A stretch of 64,000 nucleotides of DNA from contig CAJMMQ010000011.1 in the NCBI GenBank assembly GCA_905214625.1, positions 17,987 through 81,986 of the forward strand, in the 5' to 3' direction. Positions 33,587-42,605 of the stretch are shown piece by piece. This DNA is from an uncultured bacterium (lineage in GTDB: Bacteria; Bacteroidota; Bacteroidia; Bacteroidales; Bacteroidaceae). The number at the start of each line of letters is the position of its first letter. Within the stretch, counting starts at the first letter, position 1. A model generated the notes under the pieces. It was not told where the DNA came from. It did no database searches and saw nothing but the letters and a program-made list of their open reading frames with translations. Made by a program: the position numbers and the translations under genes.

Positions 33587-35833
33587 TTATTGTCTTTCTT
33601 CAAGAAACTTTCTTGCGGCGCGCAGCTGATGTCGCATTATGCTGACAAACTCCTGGCTCTCCTGCAGAATGTTGAGATAGAGCAGCGACACTTTCAGGTT
33701 TGTGCTGTTGTCCTGATACATGTGGTCTATTACATTCTTGCGCATTGAGGACAGCTCGTCCTTAAGTTCTTCTGCTATGGATAGAGTATCCTGATACAGG
33801 TCATATCTGTTTGTCGATATCATCTGCTCGGTGTGGCTCATCAGTTCGCTTATCTTGCGGCGCACGCTTTCAAGTTCGTCAAGATAAACTTTCGGCAGCG
33901 GGTTGAAGTTGTTGTCAACATGCTCCTTTATCGGGTCGAGCATACGCTTCAGGCAGTAGATAAACTGCTGGCTGCTGTTGGCTCCCAGATGGAACCATGT
34001 GTTGCGCTCGATGGCTATGTCTCCCGGTATGCGTCTCATAGCCAGAAGCTCCTTGCGGCGGAATTTCTTCAGCTGCGACTGCTCTTCCTTCAGTGCGTTT
34101 CCGCAGTGGCGAAGTTCGCGCAGGCTCTCGTTGCTTATGCCTTCAACAATGCGGTTATACTGCTCTAGGGCAAATTTCGTTACAAAGCTCTGTGTGCGGG
34201 CTACGTGCTTTGAGAGCAAGTCCCATACGATTTCTTTGTCCTTTGTCCTCATCATCAGCTGGAACACATCGTCTTTCTTTTCTTCCTTCACCTTCTTTGA
34301 GTAATTGCGGTTGCTTCTCCAAAGCAGGTAGATGTCGAGAATCATGAACGCTATCATCACGACGAAACCTCCGAAATGCATCAGGGCGCAAACTATGGCG
34401 CACACGGCAAAGGCAACGCCGGCTGTTACGAACCATCCGCCGATTACTGATATAACACCCGTTACGCGGAACACGGCACTCTCGCGGCTCCATGCGCGGT
34501 CGGCAAGCGAGCTACCCATGGCAACCATAAATGTAACGTATGTTGTTGAAAGGGGCAATTTATAGTTTGTTCCCACAACGATGAGCAATGCCGCCAGCAC
34601 CAGATTTACTGCTGCGCGCACTTCGTCGAAAGCTGCGCCGTCTGCCAGTATTACTTCCTCTTTGTTGAACCTGTTGTCAACCCATTTCTGAATTTTTGTG
34701 GGAATTATCTTCGACATGGTTCCGCCTACGTCTTGTGTGGCTCTTACCATACTGCGTGCAACGCGTGACGAACCGAACATCTCGTCGCCTTCATCCTGAC
34801 GGCTCAGGTCAACGCTTGTCTTCACAACGTTCTGTGCCTTCTTTGATGTTGCCATTGCTATTATCATTATTATTCCGGCAATCAGGAGATAGAGCAGAGG
34901 GCTCTTGGATGATGTCATGAGTGAATCCATCATAAACGTGTCGTAGTTTCCGTGGCCGTTGGCAAGGAAGTCTTTTAGAGAGTCGAGACCGGCAAGAGGC
35001 ACACCGATGAAGTTTACGAGGTCGTTGCCGGCGAAAGCCATTGCAAGGGCGAATGTACCGAGCAGCACAATGAGCTTGAACACGCTTATGCGCATAAGGT
35101 GAAGCACCTCCATGAGTATTGTTGATGCTATCAGCGTGACAATCATCAGCATTGATGTGTTTTCCTCAATCCATGTACGTGTCGAGTCGCTTATATAGGG
35201 TGAGGTGCCTACGCCTTTTATGAAGATAAAGTATGTAAGCGTTGTGAATGCTATGCCTCCGAATATGGCTATTGTGTAGCGCAGATGTTTCTTGTAGTTG
35301 AAAGTAAAAATCACGCGTGATATCCACTGCACTATTATTCCGAAGAAGAAGGCTATTGCCACCGACACAAATATGGCGATGATTACGCTCAGGGCCTTGT
35401 CGCTGTTAAGCAGGTCATAGATTGTGAGCGACGGGTCGGCGTGCATCTTCATGATGGCCAATATGAATGTTCCTCCTAGAAGCTCGAACACAAGTGACAC
35501 TGTGGTTGACGTAGGCATGCCGAGTGTGTTGAATACGTCAAGTATTATGACGTCTGTTACCATTACGGCAAGGAATATTGTCATCACTTCTTGAAAGGTG
35601 TAGTTCTCTGGCCTCATGATACCATGGCGTGCCACATCCATCATGCCCGAACTCATCAGGGCACCGATAAGTACACCAACAGACGCGACAATAAGCACTG
35701 TGCGGTATTTTGCCACTTTAGCGCCTATTGCCGAGTTTAAAAAGTTTACAGCGTCGTTGCTGACGCCAACAAACAGGTCGAAGACTGCAAGCAGAAGCAG
35801 AAATGCGACAATTAAAAAATAAATTTCTGTCAT
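33587..35833 (-). CDS. PiT family inorganic phosphate transporter with C-terminal PhoU-like domain
   Basis: 748 residues. The first about 510 form a PiT carrier: ten or more helices with the two family repeats FVGVSNDAVNFLNSAIGAK (residues about 22-40) and AGNDLVNFIGVPLAG (about 268-282). The last about 230 residues are soluble and helical (ETNTWFHLG-like, DELESVRRKISELMSHTEQM) and resemble a PhoU/DUF47 regulator, which in other bacteria is a separate gene. Phosphate is imported with H+ or Na+; the fused domain probably regulates transport. The promoter lies at 35877-35884. Confidence 0.9.
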   Translation of the reverse strand: MTEIYFLIVAFLLLLAVFDLFVGVSNDAVNFLNSAIGAKVAKYRTVLIVASVGVLIGALMSSGMMDVARHGIMRPENYTFQEVMTIFLAVMVTDVIILDVFNTLGMPTSTTVSLVFELLGGTFILAIMKMHADPSLTIYDLLNSDKALSVIIAIFVSVAIAFFFGIIVQWISRVIFTFNYKKHLRYTIAIFGGIAFTTLTYFIFIKGVGTSPYISDSTRTWIEENTSMLMIVTLIASTILMEVLHLMRISVFKLIVLLGTFALAMAFAGNDLVNFIGVPLAGLDSLKDFLANGHGNYDTFMMDSLMTSSKSPLLYLLIAGIIMIIAMATSKKAQNVVKTSVDLSRQDEGDEMFGSSRVARSMVRATQDVGGTMSKIIPTKIQKWVDNRFNKEEVILADGAAFDEVRAAVNLVLAALLIVVGTNYKLPLSTTYVTFMVAMGSSLADRAWSRESAVFRVTGVISVIGGWFVTAGVAFAVCAIVCALMHFGGFVVMIAFMILDIYLLWRSNRNYSKKVKEEKKDDVFQLMMRTKDKEIVWDLLSKHVARTQSFVTKFALEQYNRIVEGISNESLRELRHCGNALKEEQSQLKKFRRKELLAMRRIPGDIAIERNTWFHLGANSSQQFIYCLKRMLDPIKEHVDNNFNPLPKVYLDELESVRRKISELMSHTEQMISTNRYDLYQDTLSIAEELKDELSSMRKNVIDHMYQDNSTNLKVSLLYLNILQESQEFVSIMRHQLRAARKFLEERQ

Positions 35834-35876
35834 AAACTGTTTTTTGTTATGAGTAATTCTGTTTTATTTTACGCTG

Positions 35877-35884
35877 CAAAAGTA
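35877..35884 (-). promoter_or_regulatory. Promoter -7 box for the PiT gene
   Basis: TACTTTTG on the minus strand, 44 bases before the start codon. Confidence 0.55.
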
Positions 35885-35996
35885 GAACATACGTGTTACA
35901 GTTGTTTTAAACAGATATTTCAATTGTGTTACAATTACAGTATGACAGAAGTTTTTTTTCTTGCTATATATTAAGGTGTATTTATGTCGTTGTTTC

Positions 35997-36923
35997 TTAT
36001 ACGCGCTGTTCGGTATTGTTCATTTTCAGCATGTTTTGCGGCACGCTTTCTCTGATAGTCTCGGTTATTAAGTTTAAAACGGTATGCCTTACGAAACTCT
36101 TTGTTGTCATCATTATTATTTCTCTCGTGGGTATGGGTATTGCGAACGGGCGTACAAGTTCGCGCTGGTTGTCTGATAGTTGCGGCAGGGCGAGCTCCGG
36201 TATAAAAGTTATGCCTTTTCCGTTTTCAACCATGTGCATAAAAGTCTCTATGCTTCCAAGGCTATAGGTGGTTTTGCTTGTGTGTGCTTCTTTTAAATCG
36301 CAGAATTTCACAAGCTGGTCGCGAAAGCAGTGGCCTTCGTCCAATAGCCATATAAACTCGTTGTTGAGGTCGGATGTGCGTATGCTCTTTTTGTCAAACA
36401 GCTTTTCGTTGCGTGACACGTATGCAATGAACTGCTCATAGAAAAGTGTTGTCTGTACAAAGTGCTCCAGATTTTCAACTTTAACCAGTATGGCCGCATC
36501 GAGTTCCGCCCTTGCAAGGGCTTTTTTTATTTCTTCTGTTTTCATCTCAATCACCCTGAGGTCCATTTCAGGATGCCGTGACGTAAGTTGCGGAAAAAAA
36601 CGCGGCAGCAGGTAAGGCGCGATAGTCGGCAGTATGCCTATTCTGAACGTTCCGCCAAGCGACGTTTTCTCTTCGGCAACAATTTCTTTTATCTTTCTTG
36701 CCCTTATCAGCACCTTCCATGATTGTTCAATCACCCTCAGTCCTATTTCCGTCGGGGTTACCGGCTGTGCCGAGCGGTCGAAAATCTTTATTCCCAGCTC
36801 GTCTTCCAGCTTCTGAATCATGGAGCTGAGCGTAGGCTGAGTAACCTTGCAGTATTCTGCGGCCTTGGCAAAGTGGCGCAGTCTGTAAACGGCCACTATA
36901 TATTCCATTTGTTGTAGGGTCAT
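35997..36923 (-). CDS. oxyR: Hydrogen peroxide-inducible regulator OxyR (LysR family)
   Basis: 308 residues. The N-terminal winged helix-turn-helix is MTLQQMEYIVAVYRLRHFAK then VTQPTLSSMIQKLEDELG. The effector domain contains LDEGHCFRDQ and KFCDLKE, the two Cys segments matching the peroxide-sensing Cys199/Cys208 pair of E. coli OxyR. Located divergent from ahpC-ahpF, with an OxyR-like operator in between, it very likely activates that operon. Promoter box at 36946-36953. Confidence 0.93.
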   Translation of the reverse strand: MTLQQMEYIVAVYRLRHFAKAAEYCKVTQPTLSSMIQKLEDELGIKIFDRSAQPVTPTEIGLRVIEQSWKVLIRARKIKEIVAEEKTSLGGTFRIGILPTIAPYLLPRFFPQLTSRHPEMDLRVIEMKTEEIKKALARAELDAAILVKVENLEHFVQTTLFYEQFIAYVSRNEKLFDKKSIRTSDLNNEFIWLLDEGHCFRDQLVKFCDLKEAHTSKTTYSLGSIETFMHMVENGKGITFIPELALPQLSDNQRELVRPFAIPIPTREIIMMTTKSFVRHTVLNLITETIRESVPQNMLKMNNTEQRV

Positions 36924-36945
36924 GTTGCTTTCGTTTTTTATGTCA

Positions 36946-36953
36946 CAAACATA
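36946..36953 (-). promoter_or_regulatory. Promoter -7 box for oxyR
   Basis: TATGTTTG on the minus strand, 23 bases before the oxyR start. Confidence 0.55.
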
Positions 36954-37125
36954 CGCATAAATTTTTGAAATATATGTGTTTGCTGTGATTATTTTCGGAT
37001 AATCATCATTTGTGGGTAGTAGCCTGTCATTATTATTTATGCAGTGAAACCGCGGTTTATGTTATGTTTATGTTGCCGTGTATTCTCTGTTTTTGCGCTC
37101 TTTCCCGGCTCTGTATGTGTGCGTT

Positions 37126-37161
37126 ATCGGTTTTATCTATCAGCCGATAGAAAAAATCTGT
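37126..37161 (+). promoter_or_regulatory. Putative OxyR operator upstream of ahpC
   Basis: Four tetramers follow the OxyR arrangement: ATCG-N7-CTAT-N6-ATAG-N7-CTGT. The consensus is ATAG-N7-CTAT-N7-ATAG-N7-CTAT, so the outer tetramers are imperfect and the central spacer is one base short. The site abuts the -33 TTTG at 37161-37164, the position expected for an activator. Confidence 0.6.
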
Positions 37162-37184
37162 TTGCTTTATTTTGATATGAAATA

Positions 37185-37192
37185 TATCTTTG
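37185..37192 (+). promoter_or_regulatory. Promoter -7 box for ahpC
   Basis: TATCTTTG with TTTG at 37161-37164, spacing 20. Confidence 0.75.
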
Positions 37193-37250
37193 CATTGTCA
37201 AAACGACAAAGAACTGAAAATATTAATTAACAACTAAAAAATATAGAAGT

Positions 37251-37817
37251 ATGGAAACAATAATCAACGCACAGATGCCTGAGTTTAAAGTACAGGCTTT
37301 TCAGAATGGAAGTTTCAAGACAGTGAGCAATGAGGATTTGAAGGGCAAGTGGGCTTTGTTTTTCTTCTATCCGGCAGACTTCACCTTTGTTTGTCCTACG
37401 GAGCTTGTTGACCTTGCAGAAAAATACGAACAGCTGAAGCAGATGGGTGTGGAGGTGTTCTCTGTAAGTACAGACACACACTTTGTTCATAAGGCATGGC
37501 ACGATGCCTCAGACAGCATAAAGAAGATTGAGTATGCCATGCTTGCTGACCCAACAGGTGTTTTGAGCCGTGGATTTGGCGTTATGAAGGAAGATGAGGG
37601 AGTGGCTTATCGTGGTACATTCCTCGTGAACCCTGAAGGATTGATAAAGATTGCAGAGATACAGGATAACAGCATTGGACGAAATGCGGACGAACTGTTG
37701 CGTAAGATTGAGGCCGCTCAGTTTGTTGCAACCCATGAGGGCGAGGTTTGTCCGGCGAAGTGGAAAGCCGGAAGTGAAACTTTGAAGCCCAGCATAGATT
37801 TGGTTGGTAAAATTTAA
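37251..37817 (+). CDS. ahpC: Alkyl hydroperoxide reductase subunit C (peroxiredoxin)
   Basis: 188 residues, standard AhpC length. It reduces H2O2 and organic peroxides. The peroxidatic Cys48 lies in DFTFVCPTEL and the resolving Cys167 in GEVCPAKW; YPADF and GVAYRGTFLVNP are also typical. AhpF, encoded 89 bases downstream, recycles it. Expression is probably activated by OxyR from the operator at 37126-37161. A terminator follows the gene, so ahpF is expressed by read-through or a weaker own promoter. Confidence 0.97.
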   Translation: METIINAQMPEFKVQAFQNGSFKTVSNEDLKGKWALFFFYPADFTFVCPTELVDLAEKYEQLKQMGVEVFSVSTDTHFVHKAWHDASDSIKKIEYAMLADPTGVLSRGFGVMKEDEGVAYRGTFLVNPEGLIKIAEIQDNSIGRNADELLRKIEAAQFVATHEGEVCPAKWKAGSETLKPSIDLVGKI

Positions 37818-37829
37818 TTTTTGTCGCAG

Positions 37830-37870
37830 AGCCGGATTCTTTTGGTCGTATATAGAGAATCCGGCTTTTT
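37830..37870 (+). terminator. Terminator between ahpC and ahpF
   Basis: AGCCGGATTCT pairs with AGAATCCGGCT and is followed by TTTTT. It probably lowers ahpF expression relative to ahpC. Confidence 0.85.
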
Positions 37871-37906
37871 CAGGCTGTAGTATAATAATTTAAAAAAAGG
37901 ACGGAT

Positions 37907-39469
37907 ATGTTGGATAGTGGAATATTGGAACAGGTAAGAACGCTTTTGGCCGGTCTGAAGTCAGACATTGGGTTTAAGGCGATGTGTGACGATGAACATC
38001 CCAAGGCATCAGACTTCAGGAGCTTTCTTGAGGATTTCTGTTCATGTTCAGACAAATTGAAACTTGATATAACCGGCACTGGCGGCCGTAAACTTGAGTT
38101 TTCGATAATAAAGGACGGTGATGACACAGGTATCGTGTTCCGCGGCATACCCGGCGGACATGAGTTTTCATCTCTGTTGCTTGCCGTTCTCAATGCCGAC
38201 GGAATAGGCAAGAACTTGCCCGATGATGTGGTGGCACGCAGAATAAAGGCCGTGGCCGGTCCGGTGGAACTTCGCACTTATGTTTCTCTTACGTGCACTA
38301 ACTGTCCAGACGTTGTTCAGGCACTCAACGTTATGGCCTTGCTGAATCCTTCGGTAAGCCATGAAATTGTTGACGGGGCACTGTGGCAGGATGAAGTTGA
38401 GCGTCTGGGCATTCAGGGCGTGCCTTCGGTTTATGCCAACGACGAGCTTATTCATGTTGGGCGCGGTGATTTGGCTGCGTTGCTGGCCAAACTCGAAGAA
38501 AAGTTTGGCACAGCCGGTAATGAGCAGTCTTTTGAGCCGGTTGAGCGTGATTATGATGTTGTGGTTGTAGGCGGTGGCCCGGCCGGTGCTTCGGCGGCAA
38601 TCTATTCTGCACGCAAGGGCTTGCGTGTGGCTGTTGTAGGTCAGCGTGTAGGCGGACAGGTTAAAGACACCGTGGGAATTGAGAATCTTATTTCTGTGCC
38701 TTATACCACAGGCGACAAACTGGCGGCCGACCTCAAGGAGCATCTTGCCAAATATGACATAGATGTGTTTGAGAACAGATTGGTTGAGAGCGTGGAACTT
38801 GGAGGCAAAGTGAAGTATATACATGCGGCCGGAGGCGAGAGCTTTGCAGCTCCTGCCGTTATAATCTCAACCGGGGCAAGCTGGCGTCGTCTTGGTGTTG
38901 AGGGCGAGGCTGAGCATATCGGCCGTGGCGTGGCTTTCTGTCCGCATTGCGATGGCCCGTTTTATAAAGGCCGCCATGTGGCTGTTATCGGCGGAGGCAA
39001 TTCTGGTATTGAGGCGGCTATTGATTTAGCCGGAATATGCTCTAAGGTAACTGTGATAGAATTTGCCGATGAGCTGCGGGCCGACACTGTGCTGCAGAAT
39101 AAGGCGGCAGGCATGGATAATGTAGAGATTTTTACTTCGATGCAGACAATGAAAGTTGTCGGAGACGGAAATAAGGTTACGGCTATAGAAGTTAAAGACC
39201 GTAAGACTGAAGAAATCAGGATCATAGAGCTTGACGGAATTTTTGTACAGATTGGACTTGCTGCAAACAGCAAGCCGTTTGAAGGTCAGCTGGAACTTAC
39301 GCCACGCAAGGAAATAAAGACCGACGCTTTTGGCAGGACATCTGTAACGGGTGTTTATGCCGCCGGCGATGTTACCGATGTTCCTTATAAACAGATAATC
39401 ATAGCGATGGGCGAGGGTGCAAAGGCTGCCCTTTCGGCTTTCGACGACAGGGTTAGAGGACTGATATAG
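37907..39469 (+). CDS. ahpF: Alkyl hydroperoxide reductase subunit F
   Basis: 520 residues. The N-terminal domain is a tandem thioredoxin fold with redox motif CTNC (130-133). The flavoprotein part contains VVVGGGPAGASAAIYSARKG (FAD), the redox motif CPHC (345-348), VIGGGNSGIEAAIDLAG (NADH) and GVYAAGDVTDVPYKQIIIA (FAD). It passes electrons from NADH to AhpC. Full length, no anomalies. Confidence 0.97.
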   Translation: MLDSGILEQVRTLLAGLKSDIGFKAMCDDEHPKASDFRSFLEDFCSCSDKLKLDITGTGGRKLEFSIIKDGDDTGIVFRGIPGGHEFSSLLLAVLNADGIGKNLPDDVVARRIKAVAGPVELRTYVSLTCTNCPDVVQALNVMALLNPSVSHEIVDGALWQDEVERLGIQGVPSVYANDELIHVGRGDLAALLAKLEEKFGTAGNEQSFEPVERDYDVVVVGGGPAGASAAIYSARKGLRVAVVGQRVGGQVKDTVGIENLISVPYTTGDKLAADLKEHLAKYDIDVFENRLVESVELGGKVKYIHAAGGESFAAPAVIISTGASWRRLGVEGEAEHIGRGVAFCPHCDGPFYKGRHVAVIGGGNSGIEAAIDLAGICSKVTVIEFADELRADTVLQNKAAGMDNVEIFTSMQTMKVVGDGNKVTAIEVKDRKTEEIRIIELDGIFVQIGLAANSKPFEGQLELTPRKEIKTDAFGRTSVTGVYAAGDVTDVPYKQIIIAMGEGAKAALSAFDDRVRGLI

Positions 39470-40337
39470 CATTAAGCTTGATGTTTAACCCAAATGGCTT
39501 GTCAGTTCGCATAAGGTTTTATCCTGCAAGTTTATTGGTGCTTTTAGCCGTCTTTTTGTCTTATATTATCGTCTTGTCGTTTGCCTTTTCTTGACATAGT
39601 CCGCTATGGCAAGAAAAGGCAAACGACAAGACGCTCAATTATAACGACAATCCGGATGAATACTAATGGCGATTTTGGATGAAAGTTATATTTACTGATA
39701 CATTAATCTGCACTAAACTAATTTTGAAAAGTTACAACTTACACAAATACATGCGGCATCCAGACAAGAGGAAATATAGGACAAAATAAGAAAACCCGAT
39801 TATTTTAACGTTCCTGGAATGGGCTTGTTTATCTCCTATCCGTTCTTTTGAAGGAAAAAATCATAAAATGTCAATTTTAAGGTATGTCGCAGCCTGTCAG
39901 TATGTTATAGATTTTTTTACTAGAGATGTTAATGTGTTAAAATATATTACTGTGCCGTTTTTTGGGCAAAAGTGATGCATTTATGATGTAATAACAGCCT
40001 TTTTATTATAAGAAACACATTGCTTTATGCCGATATTTTGGTGGATATAACAACGCGATTCATACTGTTTGGCAAATAAATCATAATTTTCAATATGTAT
40101 TTCGTAATATATATAATATATATTAACATTCAATTTCCTGGATTAAAGAAAACTCTTGTCCTGATTTTTTACGGAAAAATTGAACAGACGATGATTATAG
40201 AAAAGCTATTTGGGTTAAAGTCAACCAAGGTTAGGAGAAAGGACATTGATTAGATAACCGTAAAATATTTTGCAAAAACTTTTTGGTTTTGTTGCCTGTG
40301 TGTCTGTAAGTAATGCCGTTTTATACCTTTATTGTCA
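39470..40337. other. Gene-free, A/T-rich intergenic region
   Basis: No gene is visible between ahpF and the convergent 5-formyl-THF cyclo-ligase gene. It contains one very long hairpin (39570-39633), an AT-rich stretch with runs such as ATATATAATATATA near 40110, and a partial copy of the ACCAAGGTT motif at 40225. Possibly decayed sequence. Confidence 0.6.
39570..39633. repeat. 24-bp perfect inverted repeat with extended hairpin
   Basis: The arms 39570-39593 and 39610-39633 are exactly complementary (starting CGTCTTGTCGTTTGCCTTTT). After one mismatch, CATAG and CTATG extend the stem, leaving the loop TCCG. No U-tract follows. It is much longer and more exact than the intrinsic terminators elsewhere in the window. 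Confidence 0.85.
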
Positions 40338-40376
40338 TATAAAATAAAAACACCGTTATCTGTCAGATAACGGTGT
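40338..40376 (-). terminator. Terminator overlapping the end of the cyclo-ligase gene
   Basis: ACACCGTTATCT pairs perfectly with AGATAACGGTGT, loop GTC, and is followed on the minus strand by TTTTTATTTTA. The stop codon of the gene lies inside the hairpin. Confidence 0.9.
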
Positions 40377-40893
40377 CCATCTTTACGTCGTTTTCCTCGT
40401 GAGGTATGTCTTTTTCTTTTTGAAAGTCGAAGCATACACCAATTTTATATGCCAGAGGAATCTTTTTCAGAAACCTGTCGTAATATCCCTTTCCGCGTCC
40501 CAGCCGGTTGTTGTTTGAGTCGAAACTCATGCCCGGAATAACGGCCGTTGTTATTTTCCCGTAGTCGGTGAAAAGTTGTCCTTTGGGTTCCATTATCCCA
40601 TAGCTGCCTTCGGCAAGGTCTTCTTTATTTCTGTAAACCCTAATTTCCATATTCTCGCCGTCAATCACTTTAGGCAGCAGCACTGTTTTGCCTTGGCGGG
40701 CCAGCGCTTCAACGGCGTCATGAGTGTAAACCTCGTCTGGCAGTGAATAATACATGAGTATTGTTTCGGCACTGGCAATCTCGGGCATACTCAGCAGTCT
40801 GTTCATAATAGGAAGCGACAATTCTTCCAGTTCACTGTTGGTGAATTGCCGTTTCCTGCCGCGTATCTGTTTTCGCAGTTCTTTTTTGTCCAT
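40363..40893 (-). CDS. 5-formyltetrahydrofolate cyclo-ligase
   Basis: 176 residues. It converts 5-formyl-THF to 5,10-methenyl-THF with ATP. Family motifs: ELRKQIRGRKRQFT at the N-terminus, VLLPKVIDGENMEIRVY, and the phosphate loop IPGMSFDSNNNRLGRGKGYYDRFL. The protein ends right at a hairpin terminator (DTVI end), so its C-terminus is short but normal. It follows the S41 protease gene by 8 bases. Confidence 0.94.
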   Translation of the reverse strand: MDKKELRKQIRGRKRQFTNSELEELSLPIMNRLLSMPEIASAETILMYYSLPDEVYTHDAVEALARQGKTVLLPKVIDGENMEIRVYRNKEDLAEGSYGIMEPKGQLFTDYGKITTAVIPGMSFDSNNNRLGRGKGYYDRFLKKIPLAYKIGVCFDFQKEKDIPHEENDVKMDTVI

Positions 40894-40901
40894 TTCTACG
40901 T

Positions 40902-42605
40902 TTAGGCCGTTATGTTTATAGGCTTGTGCTGAATCATGCTTCCGCCCATGGCCGTCTTGTCGCCTTTTTTGCTTTTTTCAGGCTCGGGCTTTTTGGGAAA
41001 TGCCGCATTGTTCTTAAACACATTCAGCGCGGCTTTTATCACGTTGTCGTCGAGATTCAGATATTCAATCCATTGCTCTTCGTCCATGATGTTATAGATA
41101 ATCCGGCTGTTGATGTATCTTTCAAGCAGGTTATACGATTTCTTTATCATCAGGTTGCGGCGCTGCAGTCCGTGCTTGTCGGCATAAGTGGCAAACTTAT
41201 CCACGGTGTTCTGCTTTACAAGATAGTCGGCCAGCTCCATCATTTCGGTGAAGTTGTTCAGCTTCAGACGGTTGTCGTCTGTGTAGACAAAGGCAAACTG
41301 CAATATCAGTCCGCTCATGCTTGCTTCCTTGAAATATGAAGTTATGCCGATGGTGTCTTCAGGAACAAAGATATCCGGCGTTATGCCTCCTCCGCCGTAG
41401 ACGGTTCTGCCTATTCTTGTATGATATTCCGGCCCGGTGTGCTTTATGCTGTCCTGCGAGAAAAATTCTCCGTGCTGATATCTTACCAGCAGGTCTTCCT
41501 CGTAGCCTTTTTCGTCACCCATTACGTAAGGCTTCTGTATGCAGCGTCCTGAAGGAGTGTAATAGCGTGCCACCGTGAGGCGTATCATTGAACCGTCGGG
41601 GAAGCCAATCTGCTGCTGTACAAGTCCCTTGCCGAAAGAGCGGCGCCCTATTATGGTTGCCCTGTCGTTGTCTTGCATTGCGCCGGCAAATATTTCAGAT
41701 GCCGATGCCGATGTCTCGTTTATCAGCACCACAAGCGGTATGTTCTGATAGCTTCCGCGTCCGTCGCTCTTGTAATCTTGTCTTGGCGACTTGCGTCCTT
41801 CAGTGTAAACTATGAGCCTGTCTTTCGGCAGGAACTCGTTGGCCATCTGTACGGCTGACTTGAGATATCCGCCGGTGTTGTCGCGCAGGTCGATTATCAG
41901 GTTGCTGAAACCTTCTTGCGACAGCTGTGCCAGCGCGATAAGAAGTTCGGGATATGTGTTCTCGCCGAAGTTCTTTATCTTGATGTAGCCCGTGTTGTCG
42001 TCGAGCATGTATGTGGCGCTTATGCTCTTCTGAGGAATGTCGCCACGAGTTATGGTGTAATATTTTATGGTTTTTTGTCCGTAGCGCTGCACGCCGATTT
42101 TCACTTTCGTGTCTTTCGGGCCTTTAAGTCGGCGCATGGCTTCTTCGTTGGTAACTTCCTTGCCTACAAAAGGCTTGTCGTCTACGCTCACTATCTTGTC
42201 GCCGGCCAAAATGCCTGCCTGCTCGGCCGGGCCGTTCTTTACTACGCCCTGCACGTGTATGGTGTCGTTTCTTATGACAAACTCTATGCCTACGCCAGAG
42301 AAAGAGCCTTTAAGGTCGTCGGTGGCCTGCTGCACGTCTTTTGCGCTTATATATACGGAGTGGGGGTCAAGGTCTGACAATATCTGCGGGATGGCCTTGT
42401 CGACAAGTGAGTCGATGTTCACCGCGTCAACATATTGGTCGTCGATGATGTGCAGCAGATTGTTCAGCCGGTTACTGCCTGAATTGATTATGTTCAGCCG
42501 GTTTCCTGAAAAATGATTTGCGTAAAAAGTTCCTATAACAATGCCGATAATCACACAAAGTGCCATCAGTAGCGGCATCATTCGGTTTGATTTATTCGGA
42601 TTCAT
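40902..42605 (-). CDS. S41 family C-terminal processing peptidase
   Basis: 567 residues. An N-terminal membrane anchor or uncleaved signal (about 8-28), a PDZ domain (about 85-175, GVGIEFVIRNDTIHVQGVV; ILAGDKIVSVDDKPF), then the S41 protease domain with NETSASASEIFAGAMQDNDR (catalytic Ser) and GRRSFGKGLVQ (catalytic Lys). A C-terminal helical extension and a Lys-rich tail follow. It acts in the periplasm on C-termini of exported proteins. Its start overlaps the dCMP deaminase gene by 14 bases. Confidence 0.93.
   Translation of the reverse strand: MNPNKSNRMMPLLMALCVIIGIVIGTFYANHFSGNRLNIINSGSNRLNNLLHIIDDQYVDAVNIDSLVDKAIPQILSDLDPHSVYISAKDVQQATDDLKGSFSGVGIEFVIRNDTIHVQGVVKNGPAEQAGILAGDKIVSVDDKPFVGKEVTNEEAMRRLKGPKDTKVKIGVQRYGQKTIKYYTITRGDIPQKSISATYMLDDNTGYIKIKNFGENTYPELLIALAQLSQEGFSNLIIDLRDNTGGYLKSAVQMANEFLPKDRLIVYTEGRKSPRQDYKSDGRGSYQNIPLVVLINETSASASEIFAGAMQDNDRATIIGRRSFGKGLVQQQIGFPDGSMIRLTVARYYTPSGRCIQKPYVMGDEKGYEEDLLVRYQHGEFFSQDSIKHTGPEYHTRIGRTVYGGGGITPDIFVPEDTIGITSYFKEASMSGLILQFAFVYTDDNRLKLNNFTEMMELADYLVKQNTVDKFATYADKHGLQRRNLMIKKSYNLLERYINSRIIYNIMDEEQWIEYLNLDDNVIKAALNVFKNNAAFPKKPEPEKSKKGDKTAMGGSMIQHKPINITA

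Noticed and set aside
38168..38824. Minus-strand 218-codon frame over ahpF
   Set aside because: Antisense to ahpF; no domain.
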